64,000 bases of DNA from Brassica napus (GCF_020379485.1 NC_063446.1:15994471-16058470); one strand, 5' to 3'. Counted from the stretch's first letter, positions 11,650 to 24,585 are shown. Notes: a model not told the origin generated them from the sequence alone. Numbers and translations are program-made.

Positions 11650-12539
11650 GGAAAACGGCTTATTCATGCGTGGACTAAGGGTTGATGAGGAAATACATAC
11701 CTCAACTTTTACTGCATGCCAAAACATACCTTAACTAATCAAAAATTTGAAATTCACGCCTGAATTAGGGGTCGATAAAAAAATACATACCCCAACTCCT
11801 ATTGCATGCCAAAACATACCTTAACTAATTAAAAAAATTGAAATTTATGCCTAGTCTTTAGAAGTCAATGCTAATTCCAATTTTGAATTAAACTCTGTTA
11901 ATTAATTGTTAACGACGATGACTAGGATACTTAGTTGGCTAATGAGTCAGATTAATAATAATTGGGCACAATCGAAAATCAAATTGAAATGAGTCAAATC
12001 TGATAATAGTTGGGCTGAAGCCGTAAAACAATGGGTCATTATCAATACGATGTTGTTTGTTCTGTGATTTTATCTTCTCTTATTTCTTTCTTCTTCTGCG
12101 ACAAAGTGAAGGATCCCGACAAGGCAGAGTGAAAAGACAAAATACAGAACAAATGACGTCGTAGAGATAGTGGTCCATTGTTTTAAGGTCCCGACCCAAC
12201 TATTATCAGATGTGACCTATTCCAATTTGATTTTCGATTAGGCCCTAACTCATTAGCCAATTAAGTATCTTACTTAGTCGTTAACAATTAATTAATATAG
12301 TTTAAGTCAAAATTGGGATTATCGTTGATTTCTAAAGATTGAACATAAATTTCAAAAATATTATTAGTTAGGGTATGTTTTATCATGCAATAGGAGTTGG
12401 AGTATGTATTTCAACGATCCCTAGTTCAGGCATGAATTTCAATTTTTTGATTAATCAAGGTATGTTTTGGCATGCAGTAGAAGTTGAAGTATGTATTTTC
12501 TCAGTGGTCCCTAATTCAGGTATGAATAAGCCGTTTTCC
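11650..12539. repeat. 890-bp near-complete palindrome (foldback element)
   Basis: The outer ends GGAAAACGGCTTATTCAT (11650) and ATGAATAAGCCGTTTTCC (12539) are reverse complements. Homology between the arms continues inward almost to the centre near 12100, with scattered mismatches and indels. Each arm contains an internal direct duplication of about 110 bp (ACATACC...CATGCCAAAACATACCTTAACTAAT). No clear 9-bp target duplication was found, so Mutator-type or foldback origin cannot be distinguished. It lies about 320 bp upstream of the ARF start codon. Confidence 0.85.
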
Positions 12540-12772
12540 TCGAGAAAAGAGCGATTTCGTAGCTGAAACTGAAAAGTTAAAGAGAATAACCTGGAAAAAT
12601 AATAATTTAATTTATTTTTATCCAACAGTGCCTTCATGTTCTGTAATGAATTTATGTTATTTATTGAATACAGACAGAACCGTCTTGTCTCGTTAAAAAA
12701 AAACCTTTTTCTTACTTTCTTCTTCTTATTACCCTTCCTTGAGGCCTCCTGTCTTCTTCGTGGGTTTCTCTG

Positions 12773-12781
12773 ATGGGTTAG
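12773..12781 (+). promoter_or_regulatory. Minimal upstream ORF in the presumed ARF leader
   Basis: ATG GGT TAG, a two-codon uORF, lies 76 bp before the ARF start codon in a pyrimidine-rich leader. Whether it is inside the transcript depends on the unmapped start site. Confidence 0.35.
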
Positions 12782-12856
12782 TTGCTTTGAGTGTATTTTG
12801 ATTTTAGTCTCCGCGGTTGGTTTTTATTTGCTTGAAGAAAAGCTTGGATTGCTTAG

Positions 12857-15470
12857 ATGGCAAATGTTGAAGATGATCATTTGTACATGGAGCTGTGGAA
12901 AGCTTGTGCAGGGCCACTTGTGGAAGTTCCTCGTTATGGCGAAAGAGTTTTCTACTTCCCTCAAGGTCACATGGAACAAGTAAGCTCTAACAGAAAATAA
13001 AGGGATCAAACACAAAAAAAATTCTTCCTTCTTCACTATCTTTCTTTCTCTTCAAGACTTCATTTTTGTTTTTTTTTTTTTGCAGTTGGTGGCTTCCACT
13101 AAACAAGAAGGAGTTGTTGATCAAGAAATACCTGATTTTAATCTTCCTTCAAAGTTACTCTGTCGTGTTCTTAGTGTCTTGCTAAAAGCAGAGCATGAAA
13201 CAGATGAGGTTTACGCTCAGATCACGTTACAACCAGAGGAAGATGTAAGTTTGAATATAATCTTTGACTAATGTGAGATCAATCAAAACAGAATCTTGAT
13301 TTTCATTTTTTTTCTGGCAGCAAAATGAACCAGAAAGCCTTGATCCACCTGTAACCGAAGCTGCTAAACAAAGTGTTGATTCGTTTGTTAAGATTCTAAC
13401 AGCTTCCGATACAAGCACTCATGGTGGCTTCTCTGTTCTTCGTAAACACGCTACTGAGTGTTTGCCTTTACTTGTAAGTGTGCCTGTTTTATCCTTCATC
13501 TTTTTTTTCTATATATTTGCTTTTCTTTGCTTGATTTTGTCACTCTATTGTATTTGTTTTTTTTTAAAGGATATGACACAACCTACACCGACTCAAGAAC
13601 TGGTAGCTAGAGATCTCCACGGCTACGAATGGAGGTTTAAGCATATATTCAGAGGTTAGAAACCTCTCTTAAGAGGGTGATCTCTACGTGTTTCTTTAGC
13701 TTTAGCGAGTATAATGAGTTTGTTTCATTCCAATAGGGCAACCGAGGAGACATTTACTTACAACTGGTTGGAGTACATTTGTAACCTCAAAAAGACTTAT
13801 TGCTGGAGATGCATTTGTGTTCTTGAGGTAAGTTAAGAGAAAAAAAGCAAAGAGTCTTTACTTGGTGAGCAAGTCATAGTAATCTTATGTTGTTTATAAG
13901 GGGTAAAACTGGGGATTTACGAGTTGGAGTGAGACGTTTAGCTAGGCAACAAAGCACAATGCCTGCATCCGTGATCTCGAGTCAGAGTATGAATTTGGGA
14001 GTTCTTGCTACAGCTTCTCATGCTGTCAACACAAAAACTATGTTTGTTGTCTTCTATAAGCCTAGGTAAAAAAGTCTCAGACATTTGCATCTGATATAAG
14101 ATTGCTAATGAAGGGATATAAGCTTTTCTTTTGTTTTCAGGATAAGCCAATTCATAATAGGTGTGAACAAGTATATGTCGGCGATGAAGAGTGGATTCTC
14201 TACTGGTAGAAGGTTTAGGATGAGATTTGAAGGAGAAGAGTCTCCTGAGAGAGTGTAGGTTTCTTGTTTCTTCTTTTGGTTCAGTCTTTTGCCTTAGATT
14301 GTTCTTGTTTGAAACTGTTGGCTGGTTTCTTCTTCAGATTTACTGGGGCGATTATTGGTAGTGGAGATATATCTCCTCAATGGCAAGCTTCAAAGTGGAG
14401 GTTATTGCAGGTTCAGTGAATATGAATCATTCTCTAGATATGATATAATATATTATATAGTTCTTGTTGCAAACTTTCAATAATTTTTTTTTGTCGTAAG
14501 ATCCAGTGGGACGAGCCGTCTTTGGTTCAGAGACCAAACAGAGTCTCACCGTGGGAGATCGAGCCTTTCTCACCATCCAAGCTAACCCCAACGCCTACTC
14601 AACCACACCTTCAAAAACAAGCTTTATAAGTATTTGTTACCAGGTCTAATGTAACATCTTCGACCATGAAACTTGTGTCTCTTGTGCGCATTGCAGAAAT
14701 CACAGGGAGTCCTGTCGCTTCTAATTTCTTGAGTAGCTTCCCGCAAAGCCACGAGGCTAACCCATCACTCAAACTGTTGTTTCAAGATCCACCAAGTGGA
14801 TTACAATGCAAGAAAACAGAGACTTCGGTCACAAGCTGCTGTAGGTTATTTGGATTCGATCTCATGAGCAAGCCTACTACTACTCCAAGTCCTCTTGGCA
14901 AGCAAGTAATAAGCATGGATTCAAATAACTCTGCTTCTACCAAATGTCAAGATCTTAACTCGCATCAGAAGCAACAAACATCAACAAGAAGTCGAATCAA
15001 GGTATAACAAAGAATCAACTCTTCACTTGAAACTCAAAAACAGAGACAAACTCTTTTGTCTGTTTGTTCCTGAAAAGGTGCAAATGCAAGGAACAGCGGT
15101 TGGACGCGCGGTTGATTTAACGTTGTTGAGATCATACGATGAACTAATCAGTGAGTTAGAGAAACTGTTTGAGATTGAAGGAGAGCTTAGGCCTAAAGAC
15201 AAATGGGCTATTGTGTTTACAGACAATGAGGGATATATGATGCTTGCAGGAGACGATCCATGGAAGTAAGTATCTCTTGTCTCTCTCTTTAGTTTTTATG
15301 AATATATTTTTCACATACACTCTTGAATGTGCAGTGAGTTCTGTAAAATGGCGAAGAAGTTATTTATATATTCGAGTGATGAGGTCAAGAAAATGAGCTC
15401 AAAGTCATCGTTGGATGATGAAGGTACGATCATCAATCTGGAACCGGACCAGAGGATAGCTAACCTTTAG
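12857..15470 (+). CDS. ARF11: Auxin response factor, ARF11-like, with in-frame stop before the PB1 exons
   Basis: ARFs bind AuxRE promoter elements in the nucleus; this clade (ARF9/11/18) is regarded as repressive. Exons: 12857-12979, 13086-13244, 13321-13473, 13570-13654, 13737-13827, 13901-14065, 14141-14254, 14338-14410, 14501-14629, then 14697-15001, 15078-15265, 15335-15470. The ATG starts [20 protein letters not shown], a typical ARF N-terminus. Exons 3-5 hold the B3 domain ([29 protein letters not shown]). Exons 6-9 hold the ARF/dimerisation region (ATASHAVN... to IQWDEP). Exons 10-12 encode the middle region and PB1 domain ([32 protein letters not shown]). Reading exon 9 in frame meets TAA at 14627-14629, giving about 363 residues without PB1. 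The exon 9 acceptor is CGTAAG, with a non-pyrimidine at -3. Gene order favours ARF11 over the paralogue ARF18. Confidence 0.85.
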
Positions 15471-18400
15471 TTACGAAGAAGTTCTGGGTTTCTTCTTCTT
15501 TTTGGTTGGAATCACGAAGTTAGTTGGCTTTGTTTTTTCTAAGTGAAGTTAATAGGTGGAATGCTATTTTAACATAGTCTATATGCTATTATATGAACTA
15601 CTATTTTAGTTATTTACGAATAAATCTTACTACAGTAAGATCCGCGCCTTGGGAATATTATATATAAAAATTATTTTATGTATTATATATTTTAACATAT
15701 TATGAAATAATAAATATATATTGAATAATTAAATTTCAGTAACTATTATATATGTAACTAAATTCGTGCGAACATATAAATCAATTTTATTAATCCAAAC
15801 AATAATTTTTTATTTGATAGTATATATAATTAAATTTAAATAATATTAACATAAATAGTATATTTTTAATATTAATATCTATTAAATGATGCTTTCTACT
15901 CATATGATTTTTTGATTTTTTGCATCTTTTATAGCAAAAAAATTTAAGTTACTGATAACAAATTTTTTATTGTGAAATTAATAATTTATAAATTTTAAAT
16001 TAGTTTGTCAATGTTTGTTCAAAACTATGGTCTCTGATCTCTTACCGTTTCCACTCTAATTTGTAAGTGAGAGTAATGCGATGGATACAAGATAGAATCA
16101 TGAGCATGAACGAACGAGTCTATAAAGATGATACAGTTATGTTGCATGTTTGCCATCGATATGGAAGATCTAAAATTAGAGGCCAAATTGTAAAAATATA
16201 AGCTCAGATCCTTGAAACTAGCTCTTCTTTTATCCACAATATCGGCTCGAAAAGAATTCAGATTTTAGGGATCTATTTCTATAAGATAATTCCCACCAAT
16301 TCTGACCTATGATAGCCTAACAGTGGCTAATAACTTATTAACAAATAGAAAAAAATAACATGCCACCGAAACGTCGAGGAGGTTAAGCAAATCAACAAAA
16401 CACCAAAACTGTCGAGGATCTGAAACTTAACGAGAAGACCGTCACTCCACCAGGAGCCACCAAGAGCCATTAACTCTTAAAACTCTGGTCATATTCCATA
16501 TAGAAACTCGAGTAGACAAACACACAGTGCCACACCGACGTAGTACTCGTCGAAAATCATCGTATTTGCTCGTCAGCTACAAGATCTGACCGAAGAATGA
16601 TCAAAATAGATCACAACGACCACAAAACGCCGACAAATAATACGAGAGGATTACAAAGAAGAGCAGATTACATGAAAAAAATAGAGAAGAAAAACAGTTG
16701 ATTTCCGGCGGCGGCCGCCAAAGAGAGAAGATTTTTGTGTGTGCATGTTATAAGAGTTATATTTGTTGAGTTGGTGCTTAAGATTTACTTTGCAGATTTT
16801 TGACTAATTTAATATTATAGATTTATATGTCTTTTAATAGTTTTAAATTTATCTTAAATAACAAATTTTCTTATAAAGAGTCTTTAAAAAAATCAATTTA
16901 AAATATTTAGAGAAAAAGTATATCACATAAAAATGAGGAGTAATAATATAATTCAGTTAAAATTATTTAAAATATTATATAGTTATATTAATTAATGATA
17001 TGACTAAAAAATAATTATCATGGATTGAACAATCTCTATGTGAGATGGCGTGGAAATCTATATATGTAAAATGATATTGATGTTTAATTAAATAATAGAG
17101 ACAAATTTATAATCAATTTGATTAATTTCAAAATTAGTTTGTTAGATACCAAAATTGTAGGAGTAAATATTAGGAAATATTATATTTTATTAATATGATA
17201 TATTTTTTTACTGATTAAGATAAATATTGTTAGAGAAATATATAGAAATTGTTAATCTAAATTTAAGGTATGACCAAAATATTAGAAGTCTAAAGAAAGA
17301 GTGCAACAACCTTGTATAATTAGATTTTTCAGAATGTTTCTATCTTAATAATATGGATTGATCAACATTAGTATCTTTTTCTTACTTGTCGCACAAATCG
17401 ACATATACCAAATTATGAAGAAAATATATTTACAAATCTAACATAACTAAAATATATGCATCCAACAAATTTAAAAAAAGTTTTAACCTATTTGGAACTA
17501 AAACATTATGGTAGGTTTCAAAAGATATATGCAGTCAACTTATGGTTCAATAAACTCAAAGAAGAATTAGAAATTCTGGTTTAAGGTCAAGTGAAGATTC
17601 TTTGACACCGCTTCCTAATCTTATATGTGCGTGCGTGTTTATATGTATCACCTAATAACCTAATTCTCCTGCATATCTACCTTCATTGTAATTAACAAAT
17701 AGTGATCACAGAGAACTATTTTCGAGAGGGATATAGACGCTTCCATTTGCCTAATTTAACCTAGAGCAAGTGAAATGTCATTCCAAAGCGGTAAAGAGAC
17801 AGTAGTATAGAACAGAAAAAATCAGTTTTTATTCAAATTTTATAGATTTTTTAAAAGGATCCTTAATATCAGCGAATGAGGAACATCGCTCCTTGTGTAA
17901 ATTAAGAAGAAAACGCATACGACCTGAACGTGTGTACGTGAAACTAAGAAGAAAACGCATACGATTGAACGTACGAACAGTGGCTTAGGTGAGAACTGGC
18001 CTCAATTTCCCCAAAGATACTTCCACGGCGCAACAGCTGTGCCCATCGTATTCGTCATCCTTTTTCAGCTTTTCCTTGTCAGACGATAATGTTACACATC
18101 CCACCGGTTTTGCTGCTTACTAGTATCGGGCAGGCCTGTTACATGATAGCTACCTATATGGAACAACCGGGCCGTGTTTAATTACTATCGGGGCTAAATT
18201 TTGTAATGCTCGATGATTATTACTAGAAAGGATCTGCAGACCGACTTGAGGACATGTGGGCCTGTTGCAACTGCAAGTCGTTAAAGCAAAACGGCAGGCG
18301 TGGAGAAAGCTGGTACAGTGAAACGATACGAAATATGGAGAGTTAAATATCGGCTGAGACATGGTGTTGTGCAAGAGAAAACAAATGTCAACATCAAGAA

Positions 18401-19478
18401 AGAAAAGTAAATTTGAACAGTCTTTAGATTTGTGAAAAAGCAATAAGATAAATAAAATTCTCAGTCACGCCACGAACTGTGGGACCCACCTCCACCTCCT
18501 TTTTGTCGCTTCCTGTCGGTCTTCTCATTCCTCTGCTCTCCCTCGTCCTCTTTTTCAAAATTGTAGTCCTTGAAAATTCCAAATAGACGCAATCCACTCT
18601 TAATTTTTTTTAATTAATTTGCTTTTATAAGTCGTGTAGTATCATTTATCCAAAAGCTTACAGGGTTAATTAAGAACTTAAGGTCGTGAGTTTTTTTTTT
18701 GTATATACATGTTATATATTTCACTGAATACTTTTAATAAGAAATTGATTCATTAATTAAAATTCAACTTTAGATTGTATGATGTAATGTAATGACCCTT
18801 TTTTACATCTGAAAAGCCAATATAACGTTTTACATCTAACGTTAATGTTAGTAATATTGGGTTTGTTTGGTAATACGGTAATATTATGAAACATCATAGT
18901 CATACCAGCACCAACAAAGGAATAGTAGAATGATAAAATATTATTTTTAAAAATGTATCTAACTAGGCTCATCAGTTTCATAAATCTAGATCGGTGCCAG
19001 TATATAGTATACTATTGAATAGTAAATTCTAAAGCAGAGCTAAATTTAGGTGTCAAAGCCACTAAATCACATGTCCACAAGACATGTGGTGTATATACAT
19101 ATAGGCATGGTATTGGGATTTTAAAAATCTAGCTAGGCGATTTGCTGGACCATATGGCCAACAAATAGTATCCAATCACAAAACGGGAGGCCAAGAAATA
19201 GCATACAACTCATAGTTCCACTCACACTATGCATTATATGATGCACAGAAGAGTTCTTTTATTTTAACAAAGGACATAATTCCCTAAACACGATTTTTCT
19301 CTTAGAAAAGTATATTCTATCAAGAGGGACCAGAAAGAGCTATCAACAGAGAGCGGTCACGAGACATCATCAGTAGTCAAAATCAACAAACCCAACTTTT
19401 TCTTTTTCCTCCTTTTATTCTTTTATAACCGGGTATTTTTCTTGAAACTTTAGTCCATAGTTTACTCCCGAATTGACT
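15471..19478. other. Intergenic DNA between ARF and DAG2
   Basis: No supported gene. A degenerate Helitron-like 3' end may sit near 15630 (ACTACAGTAAGATCCGCGCC, reverse strand). A less AT-rich block at 16250-16740 ends in CGGCGGCGGCCGCC and has no protein homology I recognise. In Arabidopsis several genes lie between the ARF11 and DAG2 orthologues; none is visible here. Confidence 0.45.
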
Positions 19479-19790
19479 GGATGATTCAATGAAAATAAAA
19501 TTCATAAAATAATCTGTAAATAAAACCTTTAGTTCATCTTTTTGAACTTTTCATTTAGTTCATATTGATTACCTAAATGGCATATTATCACTTTTAACCA
19601 AAAACTGTCATTCTAAAGTCTTACATATAAGTTAGGATGACGCAATGAAATTACAATTCATAAAATAATATGTAAATCAAACCATTTAGTTTATCTTTTT
19701 CAACATTTCATTTAGTTCCTACTGATAATCTAAGTGGCATTTTATCTCTTATAAAAAAATGTTATTCTAAAGTGTTACATTTAAGTTATT
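19479..19790 (+). repeat. 156-bp tandem duplication
   Basis: 19479-19634 (GGATGATTCAATGAAA...CATAAAATAAT...) is repeated at 19635-19790 with scattered substitutions (GGATGACGCAATGAAA...). Non-coding. Confidence 0.75.
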
Positions 19791-19791
19791 A

Positions 19792-19793
<2 letters not shown>

Positions 19794-19838
<45 letters not shown>
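19794..19838. repeat. (AT)n microsatellite
   Basis: An uninterrupted AT dinucleotide run of over 40 bases lies directly after the 156-bp duplication. Confidence 0.95.
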
Positions 19839-19841
<3 letters not shown>

Positions 19842-20337
19842 TTATAAGGCACATATATGTTTTTATTTTCAAGATCCAATCATCATAATTGAAATATAGT
19901 CCAGTCCAGTAGAACTGACATGAAATAACAAAAGGAATTGCAACATAAAAAGAAAATAGCAAATATAATAGAAACTTTATTTTCTGGTTATTTTTAAATT
20001 TCACATGTTTTCTTGGTCATCTAACCTAAAATCTCTATTTTATGTTTCCTATTTAAAATGCATAAGAAAAATGTTTATATATATATTCTCTAGTTGAACC
20101 AAAAATAAAGAAGAGATATTCTCTAAAATAATAAGTTAAAAATTGAGTGCTTCTCTTCTCCGTTCTTCGCTGGCTCTTTTTCACCATCCATAAAGTTAAA
20201 GGCAACGCATAGAGAAGAGCCACCACACTCGCAAACAAAGTAAAAGCGAAAAAAAAAAACTCAAAAACATTCTTCTCCTTGGCCTTTTACTCAAAACCCA
20301 CACATATCTTTCTCTGGCTTTCTCTTTGTCGGAAGTT

Positions 20338-22061
20338 ATGGACGCTACGAAGTGGACACAGGTGCTTATAAGATCTTCCTTTGCTTCTGTTTTGTTTCTT
20401 CTTAACTACCTTCTTTCTTCCCTATTCTCTTTCTCTCTTCCATGATCCTTGAAAGATTACAGGCTTAATTATATGCGTATCTATGTGTGTGTGCGCATAG
20501 TTGTCATATATATAATGAAAATCATATTTAGGATGTGTTTGCAGTTTGTTGGTAAAGATAATATAGAGATATTAATTCTTAAAGAGTTTTTAGTTATTAC
20601 TCATATTTCAATGAAAGAATTGCATGGGGAAATTATCGTTTATGTAGGTTTCGATCGAGGTTTGAAAGAAAAAATTAAGGATATATTATTATTTTTTCAG
20701 CCTTTTAATGTGATTTACCATTAACAATGGAGTAACAGAGAATTAATTAAAAGTAATGATTTGTTATTTACCCTTTGTTCTTGGTGTTCATCTCTTTTCA
20801 TTTGTTTTCACAAAATCCTATATAGATCTATAGGATATACTAAAACAAGGAAAATCTGATTATTTAATTTATGTCTAGTTGTGCTATAGATATTGATATA
20901 GGGTTTCAAAGAAAACCATAATTAGCTCCTTTTGGGTCTTTAATGAATTAGTTGTTTCAATTTCAATGTTTCTAGGGCTTTCAAGATATGATGAACGTTA
21001 AACCAATGGAGCAAATCATGATTCCTAATAACAATACACATCAATCAAACACCACGTCCGATGCAAGGCCAAATACCATTCTTACATCTAATGGCGTCTC
21101 AGCCGCAGGAGCCACCGTCTCCGGCGTAAGTAACAACAATAATACGGCGGTTGTAGTAGAGAGGAAAGCAAGACCACAAGAGAAAGTAAATTGTCCAAGA
21201 TGTAACTCAACCAACACAAAGTTTTGTTACTACAACAACTATAGTCTCACACAACCAAGATACTTCTGCAAAGGTTGTCGAAGGTATTGGACCGAAGGTG
21301 GCTCTCTTAGGAATGTTCCCGTTGGCGGAAGCTCAAAAAAGAACAAGAGATCATCTTCATCATCAAACATCCTTCAGGCAACACCATCTTCAGTTGGTTT
21401 GACTACAACACTTCCAGATCTAAACCCACCAATTCTCTTCTCAAACCAAATCCCTAATAAATCAAAAGGGTCATCGCATGATCTCAACTTGTTGTCTTTT
21501 CCGGTCATGCAAGATCAAAATCATCACCATCATGGTCACATGTCTCAGTTTCTTCAGATGCCCAAGATGGAAGGAAATGGCAACATAACTCACCAGCAGC
21601 CTTCGTCCCTCTATGGTTCTTCCTCGTCTCCTGTTTCAGCTCTTGAGCTTTTAAGAACAGGAGCTAATGTTTCTTCAAGATCAGGGATCAACTCATTTAT
21701 GCCTTCTGGTCCAATGTTGGATTCATCAAACAATGTGCTGTATACTTCTTCAGGGTTTCCAACAATGGTTGATTACAAGCCAAGTAACCTCTCTTTCTCT
21801 ACTGATCATCATCAAGAGATGGGACACAACCACACCAGTAGGTCTGATGATCATAATGATCATCATCAAGGTAGGATTTTGTTTCCATTTGGGGATCAAA
21901 TGAAGGAGCTTACATCAAGCATAACACAAGAAGTTGATCACGATGATAATCAACAACAAAAGACTCATGGTGATAATAATAATAATAATAGTTCTTCAAG
22001 CCCTAATACTGGATACTGGAGTGGGATGTTCAATACTACAGGAGGAGGATCTTCATGGTGA
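20338..22061 (+). CDS. DAG2: Dof zinc-finger transcription factor DAG2 (DOF2.5)
   Basis: Dof factors bind AAAG cores in the nucleus; DAG2 promotes seed germination in Arabidopsis, opposing its paralogue DAG1. Two exons: 20338-20361 encodes MDATKWTQ and 20976-22061 the rest, joined in phase (CAG|GT...TAG|GGC). The short first exon is characteristic of this Dof group, which is why I start here and not at the ATG at 20988. The product is 369 residues, matching my memory of the Arabidopsis length. The single C2C2 Dof finger uses Cys 81, 84, 106 and 109 ([12 protein letters not shown]...YFCKGC). The rest is Asn/Ser/His-rich, and the C-terminus NTTGGGSSW fits the family. The N-terminal [16 protein letters not shown] fits DAG2 better than DAG1. 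The gene looks intact. Confidence 0.93.
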
Positions 22062-24180
22062 AGCAAAATGATCAAATGGGATTATGAAGTTAGCTTTCTA
22101 ATTTTCTTTCATGATATTTTGCCTCATATGTCACATGGGTATTTTAGTTAAAGTTGAGAACTTAGCTAACACAACTTAGTCTTTTTATTCTCCTTATTTT
22201 TTTGTGTTTTTCTTTTGTTTAATTAATATTTGTTTTGTAAACGTTTTATAATTGGGTTTGATGGTTATTCGAGTTGGTTTTTCACTTTTGTTTGATGATT
22301 ACTAATATATGTATAACGGAGTTATATATGGGTAGAGATGAAAATGTGTATTCATCGTTTCTTCTATCTGTAGATACACGTGGTCTCATAAAGATTATTC
22401 ATGATATCTATTATCGATTTGTGAGTTTCTGCAATATAGTATCTCTTGAATGTTACATTTTCTGTAGTGAATATATATATGACTATATAATCCAGAAAAT
22501 AGTTATGATTATTATCAAATACCAAAAGCATCGCATGGGTGAATTTGAAATGAGTAAGGAGCAACATGAGAAAGTAATAAGTTAAATGATGGATCTTGGC
22601 AGCTTTCGTTTCTTAAATGAATCTAACTTTTCCTCATGCCCGTACGTGACATCGCATTTACTGTGTAATGATAATTCGATTCCATGAACAGAATATTATA
22701 ATTAGAAAGTTATGTAAGCTCAGACAAATTGAGAATATTTATGGGGAAACAACATGTTCATTGAAACCGTTGTTAAAATGTTTATTAACCTTCTATGTTT
22801 ATAATAGTGTAACGAATTATAATGATATTTTGTGTTTTGTCTACTACTAAGTACATGATGACTAGTTGATGACATGAGCTGCGGAACTTGACGCCACTTC
22901 ATACGTTCATAGTGCCCACCCAACCCAACAACTAAACACGATTTTTTCTTGTGACAGTAGTTCCCTGTTAAATGCTCTTTACGTCTTTGAATTATCAATA
23001 ACTAGCATATAGACACAAAGACTTATTTGAGAAATTCTCACATATTTTAAAGGAAATATACCAAACGCGATATTCTCTTGGTGTATAACAAATCTTAGAC
23101 TTATCTGCGCATTCTCGCTTTATACCAATAAATATTAGTATAAATCAAATGGGACTAAGTCAACTATACGATAAACATTCAACAGAAAGTTGTTTCCTTT
23201 CATACTAAAGAAATCGAAAAGTAGGTAAATAGCATGTCCCCAAATTTAAAACGGTGAACTTCTGGGAAGGTTAGAGGAGCGTCTAACATGTCCGATGGGA
23301 GTATGACTACTCTTTAACTCTAGTGAATAAGTTAGTTTAGTAAGCATGTACTTTGGGCTATGTTTTAGTCCCAATCAACTCAGCCTATTAGGCTTTCTCT
23401 AAGAGGTATGTTTTTGAGTTGCCCTGACCAAATCAAAACAAAGCATATACATATCAACAAAGACGGACTGGGACATATATGTATCCCACCTTGCGTCTTT
23501 CAGCGTTTTAATATTATAACTTCAGTGAAAGGAGTTGACCATTCGTAGTATTAACAAACATCACTTGAACTAGATCTTTTACCTAAACTCCTAATATATG
23601 AACGAATATTAGCGACGTCTCAAATTCATACAAGAAATTACCGTTACGTCAAATCAGTTAGGACTTGGTCGGAGAAAGAGACAAATATAATATTTGTCGT
23701 TATATTGCAAGAGAATCCAATTCATAAACATAACACTACCAAAAAAAAAAAAAAGATCGAAAGATCAGATAGAAGAAATCACGAAGACGAAACTTCTGCG
23801 AAATTACACACTTCTCTGTCAGCATAACACCTTGTCTTCTCATTTGATAATAATATAAGAGTGGGAATACGTCGTATTCACGGCACATTCGAAGTTGCTA
23901 GGAAACTACTTAATAATCAGGTGATTCCGTACACACTTAAAACGAATCATCGTGAGATGAATCACATCCGTTCATTGCTTCAACTCTCAGAATCAAACAC
24001 AGATGGCTTCAAGAAGAGAGTTTATAGACCATAGGAATAGGTTCGAACGTGACAACCATATCGGTAGAGATACGCCACTCACTTATATATCTAAATCCCA
24101 TTGGGACTAATCAATCAAAACAGTTCACAAAGTCTCTCTTCTATCTCTCTCTTTCCTTCTTCACCTTACGTACTCATCTA
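22062..24180. other. Intergenic DNA between DAG2 and KIC
   Basis: AT-rich 3' flank of DAG2 and 5' flank of KIC. Open frames at 22274-22585 and elsewhere have no family resemblance and biased composition. A TATA-like TTATATAT at 24081 lies 100 bp before the KIC start codon and is a plausible promoter element. Confidence 0.45.
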
Positions 24181-24585
24181 ATGGAGCCACAAAGTAAGAA
24201 ATCTTGTATACGAGAAACTACTGCGAAGATGGAGACCAAATACGAAGATATGTTACCGATCATGGCAGAGAAAATGGACGTGGAAGAGTTTGTATTAGAG
24301 TTATGCAAAGGATTCAGTTTGCTAGCTGATCCTGAGAGACATGTGATCACAGCTGAGAGTCTAAGGAGAAACTCGGGGGTACTTGGGATTGAAGGAATGA
24401 GCAAGGACGATGCACAAGGAATGATTAGAGAAGGAGACATGGACGGTGATGGAGCTCTTAACCAAACCGAGTTCTGCGTTCTCATGGTTCGGTTAAGCCC
24501 TGAAATGATGGAAGATGCAGAAACTTGGCTGGAGAAAGCGATCAGTCAAGAAATCCGCAATCACGACCACGCTTCTCTGCCTTGA
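24181..24585 (+). CDS. KIC: KIC-like single-EF-hand calcium-binding protein
   Basis: A 134-residue intronless protein. KIC (KCBP-interacting Ca-binding protein) binds the kinesin-like calmodulin-binding protein in a Ca-dependent way and helps control trichome branching; PBP1 is a relative. One canonical EF-hand loop is visible: D86-M-D88-G-D90-G-A-L-N-Q-T-E97. The region before it (VEEFVLELCKGFSLLADPERH) and after it (RLSPEMMEDAETWLEKA) are family signatures. I chose the ATG at 24181 because it gives the usual N-terminus (MEPQSKK); the upstream in-frame ATG at 24049 would add 44 low-complexity residues overlapping the TATA-like element. It lies directly after DAG2, as in Arabidopsis (At2g46590-At2g46600). 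Intact. Confidence 0.9.
   Translation: MEPQSKKSCIRETTAKMETKYEDMLPIMAEKMDVEEFVLELCKGFSLLADPERHVITAESLRRNSGVLGIEGMSKDDAQGMIREGDMDGDGALNQTEFCVLMVRLSPEMMEDAETWLEKAISQEIRNHDHASLP

Noticed and set aside
13227..13418. Minus-strand frames within the ARF gene
   Set aside because: Shadows of exons 2 and 3.
15620..15660. Helitron 3' end on the minus strand (ACTACAGTAAGATCCGCGCC)
   Set aside because: The terminus is CTGTAG-like and not CTRR, and the matching 5' end is not visible; too degenerate to call.
22274..22585. 103-codon plus-strand frame downstream of DAG2
   Set aside because: AT-rich composition, no family resemblance and no splice or promoter context.
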